Shown here piece by piece: positions 53,762-62,432 of a DNA stretch of 64,000 nt. Source of the DNA: JAYRZB01 sp041916675 (GTDB taxonomy: Bacteria; Pseudomonadota; Alphaproteobacteria; Rhizobiales; Devosiaceae); assembly GCA_041916675.1 (NCBI GenBank), contig JAYRZB010000009.1, forward strand, positions 40,687 through 104,686, written 5' to 3'. Made by a program: the position numbers and the translations under genes. The notes beneath the pieces are model-generated. The model did no database searches and was not told where the DNA came from. It was given only the letters and a program-made list of their open reading frames with translations. Each line of letters begins with the position of its first letter. Position 1 is the first letter of the stretch.

Positions 53762-55138
53762 GTGTCGCGCATTACCGCTCTCATCCTTGCCATTGCGCTG
53801 TTCATGGAACAGCTCGATTCAACCGTCATCGCCACCTCCCTGCCCGCTATTGCCGCCGATATCGGCACAGAGCCGGTGGCGCTCAAGCTGGCGCTGACGT
53901 CCTATTTCGTCTCGCTCGCCATCTTCATCCCCATCAGCGGCTGGATGTCGGATCGGTTTGGCGCCCGCAACATCTTCCGCCTCGCCATCCTGGTTTTCGT
54001 CATGGGTTCGATGGCGTGCGCCTTTTCATTCTCGCTTGAATCCTTTGTCATCTCCCGCTTCTTCCAGGGCATGGGGGCCTCGATGATGACCCCGGTCGGG
54101 CGCCTGCTGCTGGTGCGCTCCACGCCCCGTCACGAACTGGTCTCTGCCATGGCCTGGCTGACCATTCCGGCCCTGATCGGCCCGATCATGGGGCCACCGC
54201 TCGGTGGATTTCTCACCACCTATCTCACCTGGCACTGGATCTTCTGGATCAACGTCCCAATCGGGCTGGTCGGCATTGTGTTTGCCTCCAAATACCTGCC
54301 CGAAACCGATCCGCGCACGCCGAGGCCCATCGATGTCACCGGCTTCGTCCTGACTAGCCTCGCCTTTTCCGGCGTCGTTTTCGGCCTGTCGGTGGTCAGC
54401 CTGCCTGCGCTTCCAATTGTTTATGGCTATCTGGCCATTGCCTTTGGCGTCACCGCCCTCCTGCTCTATCTGCTGCACGCCCGCCGCACCAAATATCCCC
54501 TGCTCGACCCGGCTCTCTTCAACTACCCCCTGTTCCGCGCGGCAGCCATCGGGGGCAACTTCTTCCGCATCGGGGTCGGCGCCACGCCATTTCTTCTGCC
54601 GCTCATGCTGCAACTGGGCTTTGGCATGAACCCGTTTGAATCCGGCATGATCACCTTTGTCGGAGCCGTGGGTGCGCTGAGTTCGAAATTCCTCGCCGAA
54701 CGGGTTTTTGCCGGCTTTGGCTTCCGCACGGTTCTGGGCATCGGCATCCTAGGCGGCTCGGCGTTGATCGCCGTCAACGGCCTTTTTACCCCCACCACCT
54801 CGGCCTGGGTGATGATCGCCACCCTGTTGTTCGCCGGTGTTCTGCGCTCGATCTCTTTCACCGGCGTCAATGCGCTCAGCTTTGGCGATGTCAACGAGGC
54901 CGACATGAGCCAGGCTACCGCCATCAATGCGGTGATGCAGCAGTTGACCGCCGCCATGGGCGTGGCGCTGGCCGGCGGCATCCTGTCGATCTCAAGCGCC
55001 CTGCGCGGTCACACCGGCGTTGATCTTTTTGATTTTCAGGTGGCGTTCTTCATCGTCGCGCTGGTGGCGGGGCTGGGGGCCATTCCCTTCCTGCGCTTGC
55101 CACCGGATGCCGGGGCCGATGTGTCAGGGCACAAATAG
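53762..55138 (+). CDS. MFS transporter, DHA2 (EmrB-like) drug exporter type
   Basis: 458 residues from the GTG at 53762 (AGGA upstream); GTG at 53744 would add six. About 12-14 helices. ALFMEQLDSTVIATSLPAIAADIG and SYFVSLAIFIPISGWMSDRFGARN are the DHA2 helix 1 and motif A regions. RFFQGMGASMMTPVGRLLLVR is motif C-like. It should be a proton-driven exporter of small organic compounds. There is no adjacent membrane-fusion gene. Confidence 0.87.
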   Translation: MSRITALILAIALFMEQLDSTVIATSLPAIAADIGTEPVALKLALTSYFVSLAIFIPISGWMSDRFGARNIFRLAILVFVMGSMACAFSFSLESFVISRFFQGMGASMMTPVGRLLLVRSTPRHELVSAMAWLTIPALIGPIMGPPLGGFLTTYLTWHWIFWINVPIGLVGIVFASKYLPETDPRTPRPIDVTGFVLTSLAFSGVVFGLSVVSLPALPIVYGYLAIAFGVTALLLYLLHARRTKYPLLDPALFNYPLFRAAAIGGNFFRIGVGATPFLLPLMLQLGFGMNPFESGMITFVGAVGALSSKFLAERVFAGFGFRTVLGIGILGGSALIAVNGLFTPTTSAWVMIATLLFAGVLRSISFTGVNALSFGDVNEADMSQATAINAVMQQLTAAMGVALAGGILSISSALRGHTGVDLFDFQVAFFIVALVAGLGAIPFLRLPPDAGADVSGHK

Positions 55139-55142
55139 CGCC

Positions 55143-55868
55143 CTACTCGCCCCGCTGCTCGGCGCGGCCCCTGCCGTGAAAGCCCTTGGCGACGAGATAG
55201 GCCTCGGCCGAACCCGCCCGTGAGGCCGGCGGCTTGGCGTGAAACGTTGAGGTGAAATTGCGCTTCAGGTCAGCCAGCAGTTCATGCTCGGTGCCGCCCT
55301 GAAACACTTTGGCGATAAACACCCCACCCGGCGCCAGCACATCAAGCGCAAAATCGGCGGCAATTTCGATCAGGTGCACAATGCGCAAATGGTCAGTTGC
55401 TTTGTGCCCAGTGGTCGGCGAGGCCATATCGGACAGCACCAGATCCACCTTGTGGCCACCGAGCGCATCCATCAGCATTTTTGGCGCATCGTCGTCGGTG
55501 AAATCCTTCTGAAACAGGATCACCCCGGGAATGGCCGCCATTTCGAGATAGTCCATGCCCACAACCAGTGGGTTCTCGTCGGTCGAGCCCAGTGCCTTTG
55601 CCGCTACCTGCGACCAGCCGCCCGGGGCGGCGCCGAGGTCCACCACCCGCATGCCCTTGCGCAGCAGCTTGTAGCGCTCATCAAGCTCGATCAGCTTGTA
55701 GGCCGCGCGCGAACGCCAGCCCTCAGCCCGCGCCTTGGCTACATAGGGGTCATTGAGCTGGCGCTGCAGCCACAGCGTCGAGCCGATCTTGCGGCCCTTG
55801 GAGGTCTTCACCCGGACTTTGAGATCGCTGCCGCCCTTGCGTCCGCCGCTGGTAGGAGATTTAGCCAT
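55143..55868 (-). CDS. rlmE: 23S rRNA (uridine2552-2'-O)-methyltransferase RlmE
   Basis: 241 residues from the ATG at 55868. SAM site VVDLGAAPGGWSQVAAKAL, with the K-D-K-E tetrad in context (RSRAAYKLIELDE, LSDMAS, IAKVFQG, PPASRAGSAEAYLVAKGF). It 2'-O-methylates U2552 in the 50S A-loop. A basic N-terminal tail (~30 residues) is longer than in E. coli RrmJ, as usual in alphaproteobacteria. It overlaps the ppx gene by 8 bp. Confidence 0.95.
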   Translation of the reverse strand: MAKSPTSGGRKGGSDLKVRVKTSKGRKIGSTLWLQRQLNDPYVAKARAEGWRSRAAYKLIELDERYKLLRKGMRVVDLGAAPGGWSQVAAKALGSTDENPLVVGMDYLEMAAIPGVILFQKDFTDDDAPKMLMDALGGHKVDLVLSDMASPTTGHKATDHLRIVHLIEIAADFALDVLAPGGVFIAKVFQGGTEHELLADLKRNFTSTFHAKPPASRAGSAEAYLVAKGFHGRGRAEQRGE

Positions 55869-57072
55869 TGCGCGCCCTCGGATATTTCGACGGTTTGCCA
55901 AACGTCTTGTCGGCATCCATCAGCGAAATCAAAATGCCCTCGCGCAGCCCCCTGTCCGCCACGCGCACGCGCTCTGCCGGCCATTCACGGCGGATGGCTT
56001 CAAAAATGGCGCAGCCGGGCAGCACGAGATCGGCCCGGTCACGCCCGATGCAGGCATGGGCTACCCGGCGGTCGTAGGACATGCCGAGCAGGGCCCGCAT
56101 GGTGGCATCGACTTCCCGGCGGTTCATCCACAGGCCATCGACCTTCTGGCGCTCATACCGCTCAAGCCCAAGATGTAGCCCGGCCAGTGTCGTTACCGTC
56201 CCCGAAGTCCCGATCAGGTGCACCGGGTGGGTGCCGATCATCTGGCGCAGCTTTTCCCGCCCGCGGAACTGTTTGAGCTGTTCGGCCACGAATGCCACCA
56301 TGGCTTCAAAACTCTCTGGCGTCACATCGACGCCGCCGAACTTTTCCGCAATCGAAACCACGCCCACGGGCAGCGATTGCCACGAGCGGATCGAAGCTGC
56401 CATCCGCCCCTGCCGCTTGGGGCGTCCACCGCGAAAATCGAGCCACGCCAGTTCCGACGACCCACCGCCGATATCGAACATCAATGCGCCTTCGCTGCCC
56501 TGTTCGATCAGGTCGGCGCAGCCGGTCACCGCCAGTTGCGCTTCGGTGCGGCGATCCACAATTTCGAGTTCGAGCCCGACCTCTTCGCGCACGCGCTCGA
56601 GAAAGCTCACCCCGTTTTCTGCCGAACGGCAGGCCTCGGTGGCGATCAGCCGCATGCGGGTCGGCTCATGTTCGCGCAACTTGTTGCGGCAGAGTTTTAG
56701 CGCTTCGATGGTGCGTTCCATGGCCGCATCGCTCAGCCGCCCGGTGACCGAAAGCCCCTCGCCCAGCCGCACGATGCGGGTAAACCCGTCGAGCACCCGA
56801 AAGCTGTGCTCATGCGGGCGGGCAATCAGAAGCCGACAATTATTGGTGCCAAGGTCCAGCGCCGCATAAAGCGGTCCCCGCGATTTGCGCGGGCCGCCCG
56901 CGGGCGGTTTTTGGGCGTTGGGCGTCCGCCTTTCCGCCCCGGCCTGCCCGGAATTGCTCCGGCCATCGGCCTTCCAATCCGGGCTTTCACCCGACTGGCG
57001 GCGGGGCCCCGCCGCATCGGCGGATGCGCCCGGGACCACGGACCGATCGGAACCGGTCACTTCAGTCTCCAT
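55861..57072 (-). CDS. ppx: Ppx/GppA family phosphatase (exopolyphosphatase-like)
   Basis: 403 residues from the ATG at 57072; a TTG at 57111 is possible. A ~70-residue Arg/Gly/Pro-rich N-terminal tail precedes the actin-like fold: YAALDLGTNNCRLLIARP (phosphate 1), MFDIGGGSSELAW (phosphate 2) and HLIGTSGTVTTLAGL. The protein is of the short (~310-residue core) form without the HD domain of E. coli Ppx. It degrades polyphosphate or pppGpp. Overlaps rlmE, a conserved pair in Hyphomicrobiales. Confidence 0.9.
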   Translation of the reverse strand: METEVTGSDRSVVPGASADAAGPRRQSGESPDWKADGRSNSGQAGAERRTPNAQKPPAGGPRKSRGPLYAALDLGTNNCRLLIARPHEHSFRVLDGFTRIVRLGEGLSVTGRLSDAAMERTIEALKLCRNKLREHEPTRMRLIATEACRSAENGVSFLERVREEVGLELEIVDRRTEAQLAVTGCADLIEQGSEGALMFDIGGGSSELAWLDFRGGRPKRQGRMAASIRSWQSLPVGVVSIAEKFGGVDVTPESFEAMVAFVAEQLKQFRGREKLRQMIGTHPVHLIGTSGTVTTLAGLHLGLERYERQKVDGLWMNRREVDATMRALLGMSYDRRVAHACIGRDRADLVLPGCAIFEAIRREWPAERVRVADRGLREGILISLMDADKTFGKPSKYPRARNG

Positions 57073-57552
57073 CCTGCCCGGTCGCCGTAACGGCCTAGCC
57101 GTTGCGCCCAAAGCAGTTCATTTCAGTTTCATCCGACCCTAGAGCAAGCATCCAGACAGCGCAACCGCCTACCCCGCCAACCGCCCGCGCGATAATGTCC
57201 CAACACCAGCGCCCCTCGCCGCCACCCCATCCCTATCCCTCGAGAGGTAGGGAGACCGTGTTTCACGGCTTGCGTGTTTCCTCCCCCTTCCAGGGGTAGG
57301 ATCAAGGTGGGGGTGCGCGCGCTCCAAATAAGCAGTCCCCATTGCGCTACACCGCCCTGCTCCCCTCGCTGCCCAGGCGCGACTTTCAAACGCAAGCCAT
57401 TCTGGGCCTGCGGCAAACTACGCGCCCCGCTACCCGCCGCTCCGGGATAATGTCTAGGCGGGCGCACAGGGGCCTTGATCCCCATTCAAAATATGCTACA
57501 AGCCGCGCCGAAGCAGCGGCACGCCGCCCTTCCACCGCGGCCCGCCGCGCGT
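57073..57552. other. Intergenic region between ppx and tRNA-Gln, with REP-like palindromes
   Basis: 480 bp without a convincing gene. At about 57221-57315 there is an imperfect extended inverted repeat: left arm CACCCCATCCCTATCCCTCG, right arm AGGGGTAGGATCAAGGTGGG, with inner mini-palindromes around CTCGAG. Such pyrimidine-rich/purine-rich arms are typical of dispersed intergenic palindromic elements in this group. The tRNA promoter lies near the right end. Confidence 0.5.
57475..57502 (+). promoter_or_regulatory. Possible tRNA-Gln promoter
   Basis: TTGATC (57475-57480), 16-nt spacer, TACAAG (57497-57502), about 50 nt before the tRNA 5' end. Weak match to consensus. Confidence 0.3.
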
Positions 57553-57626
57553 TGGGGAATAGTTCAACGGTAGAACTGCGGACTCTGACTCCGTCAATCT
57601 TGGTTCGAATCCAGGTTCCCCAGCCA
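57553..57626 (+). tRNA. tRNA-Gln (anticodon CTG)
   Basis: 74 nt with an encoded CCA. The cloverleaf pairs fully: acceptor TGGGGAA/TTCCCCA, D-stem GTTC/GAAC, anticodon stem GCGGA/TCCGT with loop CTCTGAC (anticodon CTG), T-stem CTTGG/CCAGG with loop TTCGAAT. It marks the left edge of an accessory region, a common integration site. Confidence 0.95.
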
Positions 57627-58145
57627 TCTATTTTTTATCTATGACGGGGCTGAAAGAGTGCCACGATTTGGCTGTAAGAATGCAGCGATCCGGCTGTAGG
57701 AATGCAGCGATTCATCTCACCGAAGGTATGGTCATACTTCAGCGCCAACAATGGTATGCAGCGAGGTTTGGATGCTGGTGAGCGCGACCATGCCGGATTG
57801 GAATAATGCGACCAAAAAATGTTGAGTCGATTTGACCCCGGAAAACCGGGCATCGGCCAAAAGTCGTGAGTCGATGCGCCACTGATTTGAGAGTCGCCCT
57901 GGCAACGGGGCGGCTCTCAAATATTTACCCGAGCAACTCGTCGCAGACGCCGAACACGCCCTTGGGCGCTCCCGTCTCCTTGCAAACCATCCCCGCCTCC
58001 TGCATATTGTGACCAGGCTCGGACAGGAGCCTGACGCCCGTACCGGCGAAGCTGCTAGCGGCACTGTCCATGAACTCGACCAACATGTCTGGTTCGGGCT
58101 CGAGAAGTGGAACGGGCGACGCTTCGCAGGAGCCGGAGAATCGGC
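57627..58145. other. Noncoding stretch after tRNA-Gln with IS-end-like repeats
   Basis: 519 bp with no supportable gene. A short reverse frame at 57635-57853 has no family features and spans the repeats. The stretch holds a tandem repeat near its start and a hairpin at 57886-57921 (14-bp arms, TTTGAGAGTCGCCC / GGGCGGCTCTCAAA, one mismatch, 8-nt loop). It reads as debris left by an insertion next to the tRNA. Confidence 0.5.
57670..57711. repeat. Tandem 20-nt repeat, possible IS21-type end
   Basis: GGCTGTAAGAATGCAGCGAT (57670-57689) is repeated at 57692-57711 with one change (period 22), and a third partial copy ATGCAGCGA is at 57756-57764. Several short repeats inside a terminus are typical of IS21-family ends, where they bind the transposase. 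No transposase gene is present. Confidence 0.45.
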
Positions 58146-59024
58146 ATGTCGACCAATCAGCGCACGCCTGCGTCCATCGCAGGCATCAAGCGTCTCGCGA
58201 AGAAGATTGCGTCCGAGAAGTCGGTTTCGCATTCGGTTGCCTTGGAAGAGGCCGCCAAGCACGCCGGCTACCAGAACTTCATCCACGCAAAACGAGCTCT
58301 TTCACCCAAGGTCAAGGCGCCTGGGCAGCAGCCGTCGCGTGTCTCGAACGCAAGGAAACCCGAGATGCATTATTCTGAATTTCATACCCGTGTCCGTCGC
58401 AACTGGACCTTGGCAATTGACCAGTTCGCCACGGCCAACGAATCCCTCTCTTGGACCAGCGCATCCGATATGGTGCGCACGCTCGAGCCCTTCATGGGCA
58501 GCAATGCCAATCATGGTCACCTGCCCACTGGTGGTGGCTTCGACTTCAAGTCCGTCAGCTTGGGTAGGGAGCCCGGTTGCCTTGAGTTCTATGTTGGTGG
58601 CCGCACCTACATCATGGCGAAGCCCAAGCGGCTGCGCCTTGAGCGCATCGCTGCCGATCCCACCGAGTCCTTCATGCTCCTCGAGCTGGACGATCTCGAC
58701 ACCACCGGCGTCTATGACGCGGAACGCGATGCCGGAAATCGTGAGTACCGGCAGGAGGAAGTTGTCGATCTCGGTGGGGGATACTATGTGCAGCGTGATG
58801 GAGTCGATGACGGCTTCTACTACGACCGTGACCGCCGCATGCACGATCTCCCGGAGCACTACCGCATCATCTCACGCCTGCTGAACGGCCAGATCATGCT
58901 GGTCACCAAGGGCAGCATCTGGAACGGAGCACCTGGGACCTACTCGGGAACCCATGACCGCTATCCTGCTGCTGAGATCCGCTCGGCGATCGAGCGCGCG
59001 ATCTCACGGCGTGACTCTGCATAG
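58146..59024 (+). CDS. DUF5623-like protein
   Basis: 292 residues from the ATG at 58146 (GGAG upstream). The N-terminus (PASIAGIKRLAKKIASEKSV, EEAAKHAGYQNFIHAKRAL) is a small helical module found in plasmid- and island-borne proteins annotated DUF5623. The remainder (about 100-292) is mixed alpha/beta with RTYIMAKPKRLRLERIAADP and ends in a basic helix. No enzyme motif is seen. Monocistronic, on the forward strand, opposite to the ABC-3C operon. Function unknown. Confidence 0.65.
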   Translation: MSTNQRTPASIAGIKRLAKKIASEKSVSHSVALEEAAKHAGYQNFIHAKRALSPKVKAPGQQPSRVSNARKPEMHYSEFHTRVRRNWTLAIDQFATANESLSWTSASDMVRTLEPFMGSNANHGHLPTGGGFDFKSVSLGREPGCLEFYVGGRTYIMAKPKRLRLERIAADPTESFMLLELDDLDTTGVYDAERDAGNREYRQEEVVDLGGGYYVQRDGVDDGFYYDRDRRMHDLPEHYRIISRLLNGQIMLVTKGSIWNGAPGTYSGTHDRYPAAEIRSAIERAISRRDSA

Positions 59025-59187
59025 CGTTATTGCAGCCGGAACTAGCTGCTGGTGGTTGCCGTGAAGCAGCACATGGATTGTTCGAGAGGCAGGACCGAAG
59101 ATTTCGCTTCGGCCTCTCGGACCTGTCAAATGACCAGAACTCGACTGGCGCGCAAGCCCGAACAAGTTTGATGCTGCACGTGTATAG

Positions 59188-60096
59188 CTAGAGGAACCGA
59201 AACTCGCGAATGCCACCATGCGACCCCTCATCGATGAGCGGTGTCTTCTCTACGGGCGGAGCAACGACAAACTCCAGTTGGCGGAGGTCCATGTTCGCGA
59301 TGAAGGGCGCAAAAGCGACTACGCGATTCTGAACCGCCGACAAAGGCGCCGAGAAAATCGTAGGAGTGCCAGTGTAGCGCGTCGCCGGTGTCCAGGTCTG
59401 CGCGAACAGTTCCACGGGACCCAGGGCAAGCGAATAAGAGCTGAGGAAATGGAGTTCACGCCTTAAACTCATGTCCAAGGAAGGCATATAAACTCCTCGG
59501 CGAACATATAGGTCGCTTAGCGAACCTGGGCCTTCATGGCCGAGATGATCAATATATTCAGGAAGGAAAGCCTCGATCAGTCCCGCATTGGTGTCGAAAA
59601 TTGCCCTCATCTCTTCTGGCGTAAAAAGCGGTTGCACCGATGGGTCGATGACTTCCAGGACGAAACCACCTGCATGCTGAGGGAAGGCGCCTCCATCAAA
59701 CAGGCTGACCGACGCTTTTATCGCGAGCATCTCGGGGGAGTCTTGCCGCCGCTTCTTGCCATCGACCCACAACTGAGCGAAGGATGAGGTAAAGGTTTCC
59801 AGCTTCTTTTCCGGAACCCCGTTGCTCAACGCAAGATCCCTGAAGTGCTCGGCCCAATGCTCATGCTGCCCTTCGAAGAAGGAGTAAGCTCGAATGATGC
59901 GCTCCTCTTCCTCCATGGTCTTGTATCCCGGGGCGAACTCCGTTCGAGAGACAGGCCCATTGCCGCTGCTGTCGTCCAGAAGACGTTGCCGGATGAACGG
60001 ATCGGACAGATTCTGAGGCAAGGACGCATGGAGCAATCCTTCCCCTGGTTCCCACGTCTCAAGGAACACGTCGTAGTCGTCCCGTTCGTCAGCCAA
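59188..60096 (-). CDS. Unknown protein, last gene of the ABC-3C operon
   Basis: 302 residues from a TTG at 60096, with GGAAGAGAG upstream; it starts 14 nt after the preceding stop. I do not recognise the family. No signal peptide or membrane helix. The N-terminus is acidic (ADERDDYDVFLETWEPGEG). A helical middle (EEERIIRAYSFFEGQHEHWAEHF; KKLETFTSSFAQLWVDGKKRR) is followed by a beta-rich C-terminal half with many aromatic residues. No known nuclease or NTPase motif. Transcription with the ATPase gene suggests a rider component of the conflict system. Confidence 0.65.
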   Translation of the reverse strand: MADERDDYDVFLETWEPGEGLLHASLPQNLSDPFIRQRLLDDSSGNGPVSRTEFAPGYKTMEEEERIIRAYSFFEGQHEHWAEHFRDLALSNGVPEKKLETFTSSFAQLWVDGKKRRQDSPEMLAIKASVSLFDGGAFPQHAGGFVLEVIDPSVQPLFTPEEMRAIFDTNAGLIEAFLPEYIDHLGHEGPGSLSDLYVRRGVYMPSLDMSLRRELHFLSSYSLALGPVELFAQTWTPATRYTGTPTIFSAPLSAVQNRVVAFAPFIANMDLRQLEFVVAPPVEKTPLIDEGSHGGIREFRFL

Positions 60097-60110
60097 GGCC
60101 GCTCTCTTCC

Positions 60111-60461
60111 TTAGTCATCCCACTCGCTGCGACGCGCCGGCAAGCGGGTGTCCGACGTACGCCAGGGCTTGCTTCCACGCTCTCCCCGATGCTGCGGCTC
60201 ACCATTGGAGTTCCAAGCTACCAGAGTGCTGCCGTCGATATTGCGATACTTGCCGGTATGGTCCCAATCCCAATCAAAGCTCACGGTCTCGCCGCTATAA
60301 ACGAACTTGCCGGACCATTGCGCTAGAAACGAATATTTCTCGCCGGCGATGGTGATGACATGTTGATGCCAGGCGCGCTTATTGCCGCCTCGGCTGGGAG
60401 GACGCGACTTGTCCTTCAAATAGGTCCCGTAATGCTCGACCGCCGCCCTCTCTTTTCTCAC
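60111..60461 (-). CDS. Small unknown protein, possible OB-fold, in the ABC-3C operon
   Basis: 116 residues from a GTG at 60461, with GGAGG 7 nt upstream and 26 nt after the ATPase stop; an ATG at 60554 would reach back into the ATPase gene. A basic N-terminus precedes a compact beta-rich core (about 30-80: QHVITIAGEKYSFLAQWSG, KFVYSGETVSFDWDWD, KYRNIDGSTLVAW). This strand pattern resembles small OB-fold single-strand-binding domains. The C-terminal 30 residues are basic and probably disordered. Family not recognised; the OB-fold idea is inference. Confidence 0.6.
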   Translation of the reverse strand: MRKERAAVEHYGTYLKDKSRPPSRGGNKRAWHQHVITIAGEKYSFLAQWSGKFVYSGETVSFDWDWDHTGKYRNIDGSTLVAWNSNGEPQHRGERGSKPWRTSDTRLPARRSEWDD

Positions 60462-60487
60462 ATGCGGCCCTCCGCGATTTCCTGGCG

Positions 60488-62200
60488 TCAACGCACTTCC
60501 TGATACGTCGTCCGCAGGAATCGTTCGGCCTTGGTGAAGGACGCCACTACGCAACGCTGCAGATCCTCAAACCAAACCTCGTCCTCGGCATGGGCGATCC
60601 GGTCAACGTTCAGCGTCAGGATATACTGCTGCTCCTCCTCGAACTCCGCTCGCGTGAGCAGGAATTCCAGGCTCTTGTTCAAGGTGTCCTCGTCGACATC
60701 GAATATGTTGTCGTGCACCAACAGGCCTGGATGCCGCACCTTGGTGAAGTCGTTCAACAGCAGTGCGATGTCGTAGATGAAGACCTTTTCCCGCTCCACG
60801 CTGTGGCTGCCGTCGTCGTCGATGCGCAGGACAATGTCGACGACCTGCTTGTTGGCCGTGGTGCGGACGTCGAAAGAAGCCTTCCGGTTGCCCTGGATGA
60901 ACTGGTGGATGTCGAGGATGGTCTTCTCGACCGATTTCAGCCGGTCGCGAGCGGCTGCGATGCTTCCCTGCAGTCGCAGCCGCTCGGTTTCCTTGTCGGA
61001 CCGCTTCTGCTGCTTCTCGACGGCCAGCTGATCGTAGCGCTCGATGAATCCCTTCAACTGGCCGAGCTCGTCGCTCTTGACCTGATAGGAGGCGTAGGTC
61101 TGCCGCAGGCTGCGGAGCTGCCCTTCCTGGTCCAGAACCGCGAGAAGCTTCGAGTACCGCCGGTCGAGGTCGGCAAGTTGCCTGTTCAGACCCTTGAGCT
61201 CGACGTCCACCACCTTGGACTTCTCCTCGAGCAGGTGCTGCTGGAAGCGCTCGATCTTGTCCTTGAAGGAGATGACCTCCGTCAGGTCGCGCGCGACCGC
61301 CGTCCCTAAGCCGGCACGCAACTCGTCGTAGAAGTGCCGGATCTCCTCGGTTTCGATGGAAGGCTTCGCGGCCACGGGGGCGAGACGCGCGGACCGTTGT
61401 GACAGCACTTCCTTCCGGCGCCGAAGCGCCGCCATTTCCTCCTCGATCGCCAGCATCTCGGCCTGAACGATGTCGAAGGCGGGCGCGGTCTCGAGGGCCT
61501 CGATGGCATCGTTGATACTCTGCACCTCCTCGTCCAGCGCGTTCAGGTCCGAACGCGCGTCGTCGATGGTCTTCTGGCGTACGAGCAGGACGTTCTCCCG
61601 GATGCGGGCCTCCTCCGCGCCGATAAGGTCTATCTCCTTCAGGATTTCCTTGATGAGACGGTAGATGCCGAGGTCGATGCCCAGCAGCATCAGGTGGGGA
61701 GCATAGTTCTCCGGCACCTTCAACCTGGTGTCGAAGTAGGAAACGATGGACTTGAACTCGGACCGCTCGTCCCGGATGAGAGGACCGAGCATCTCGCGGA
61801 AATTCACCGCTCCGGCCGCTTCGAACGGGAACATGCGCTGTGTCAGGAAGTCGGTGGCATCCTCGCGCTTGGCGAATATGGTTTCCCTGCCGTCGACGAT
61901 GATCCTGGGCTGCTCGGATTCCGCCAAGGATCGTTTGATGGTGTATACCTCGCCGTGCAGCCGGAAGCGGACGCAGACGAACGTGTAAGGATCGAATGCT
62001 TCCTTCGGGATCTTCGACACCCGGCTGTCGGACTTCTTCTTCAGCAGCGCGAAGTTGATGAACTCGATGCACAGGGACTTGCCGACCCCGTTGTTCTTGG
62101 AGCTCGTATCGTCGCTTTCACCGAGTACGACGTTCACACCGTCATCGAACTCGATGGGCTCGATCGTTGCCGGCTCTGTGTAGAGGAGCTCAATCCGCAT
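60488..62200 (-). CDS. ABC-3C system ATPase (DUF2326 family)
   Basis: 570 residues. The N-terminal half-domain has a Walker A in GESDDTSSKNNGVGKS (Lys41), with the spacer-rich P-loop of RecF/SMC-like ABC ATPases. A long coiled coil with Glu/Lys/Arg heptads spans about 205-440. The C-terminal part has the Walker B-like LLVHDNIFDVDE near 493 and YILTLNVDRI. This is the DUF2326 ATPase of ABC-three-component conflict systems. It overlaps the middle-component gene by 11 bp. It is expected to sense a nucleic-acid or invader signal and license the effector. Confidence 0.85.
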   Translation of the reverse strand: MRIELLYTEPATIEPIEFDDGVNVVLGESDDTSSKNNGVGKSLCIEFINFALLKKKSDSRVSKIPKEAFDPYTFVCVRFRLHGEVYTIKRSLAESEQPRIIVDGRETIFAKREDATDFLTQRMFPFEAAGAVNFREMLGPLIRDERSEFKSIVSYFDTRLKVPENYAPHLMLLGIDLGIYRLIKEILKEIDLIGAEEARIRENVLLVRQKTIDDARSDLNALDEEVQSINDAIEALETAPAFDIVQAEMLAIEEEMAALRRRKEVLSQRSARLAPVAAKPSIETEEIRHFYDELRAGLGTAVARDLTEVISFKDKIERFQQHLLEEKSKVVDVELKGLNRQLADLDRRYSKLLAVLDQEGQLRSLRQTYASYQVKSDELGQLKGFIERYDQLAVEKQQKRSDKETERLRLQGSIAAARDRLKSVEKTILDIHQFIQGNRKASFDVRTTANKQVVDIVLRIDDDGSHSVEREKVFIYDIALLLNDFTKVRHPGLLVHDNIFDVDEDTLNKSLEFLLTRAEFEEEQQYILTLNVDRIAHAEDEVWFEDLQRCVVASFTKAERFLRTTYQEVR

Positions 62201-62432
62201 CGAGCGCTACCAGGTAGGGTTCCTCGAACTCGAGCAGCCCGACCGCGTACAAGAAGGTCAGGCCATAGAAGAAGGTCGTGGAGGTGAACCAGCGCTCCCG
62301 CTTGAAGTGGTCGACGACGTCGAAGATGCTGACCCGCCCCTTGCCGGCGGTACGAACGTAACGGATGACCTCGAACCCGACGATCGCCGGGGCCCTCTCC
62401 AACGGTTCATCCTTGAGGAACAGGTTAGGCAT
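62190..62432 (-). CDS. ABC-3C system middle component (type 6-like)
   Basis: 80 residues, overlapping the effector gene by 8 bp and the ATPase gene by 11 bp. It looks like a small winged-helix protein (RAPAIVGFEVIRYVRTAGKGRVSIFDVVDHF; TTFFYGLTFLYAVGLLEF). Size, place and the F-Y-G-L-x-F-L-Y pattern fit the middle-component family that bridges effector and ATPase in these systems. Confidence 0.8.
   Translation of the reverse strand: MPNLFLKDEPLERAPAIVGFEVIRYVRTAGKGRVSIFDVVDHFKRERWFTSTTFFYGLTFLYAVGLLEFEEPYLVALDAD

Noticed and set aside
57635..57853. 72-residue reverse frame after tRNA-Gln
   Set aside because: Spans the tandem repeats, lacks a ribosome site and has no family features; treated as noncoding IS debris.
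60603..62072. 489-residue reverse frame inside the DUF2326 gene
   Set aside because: It is a second frame on the same strand, very rich in Arg/Gly/Pro/Ala as expected from shifted high-GC codons; the ATPase motifs lie in the other frame.
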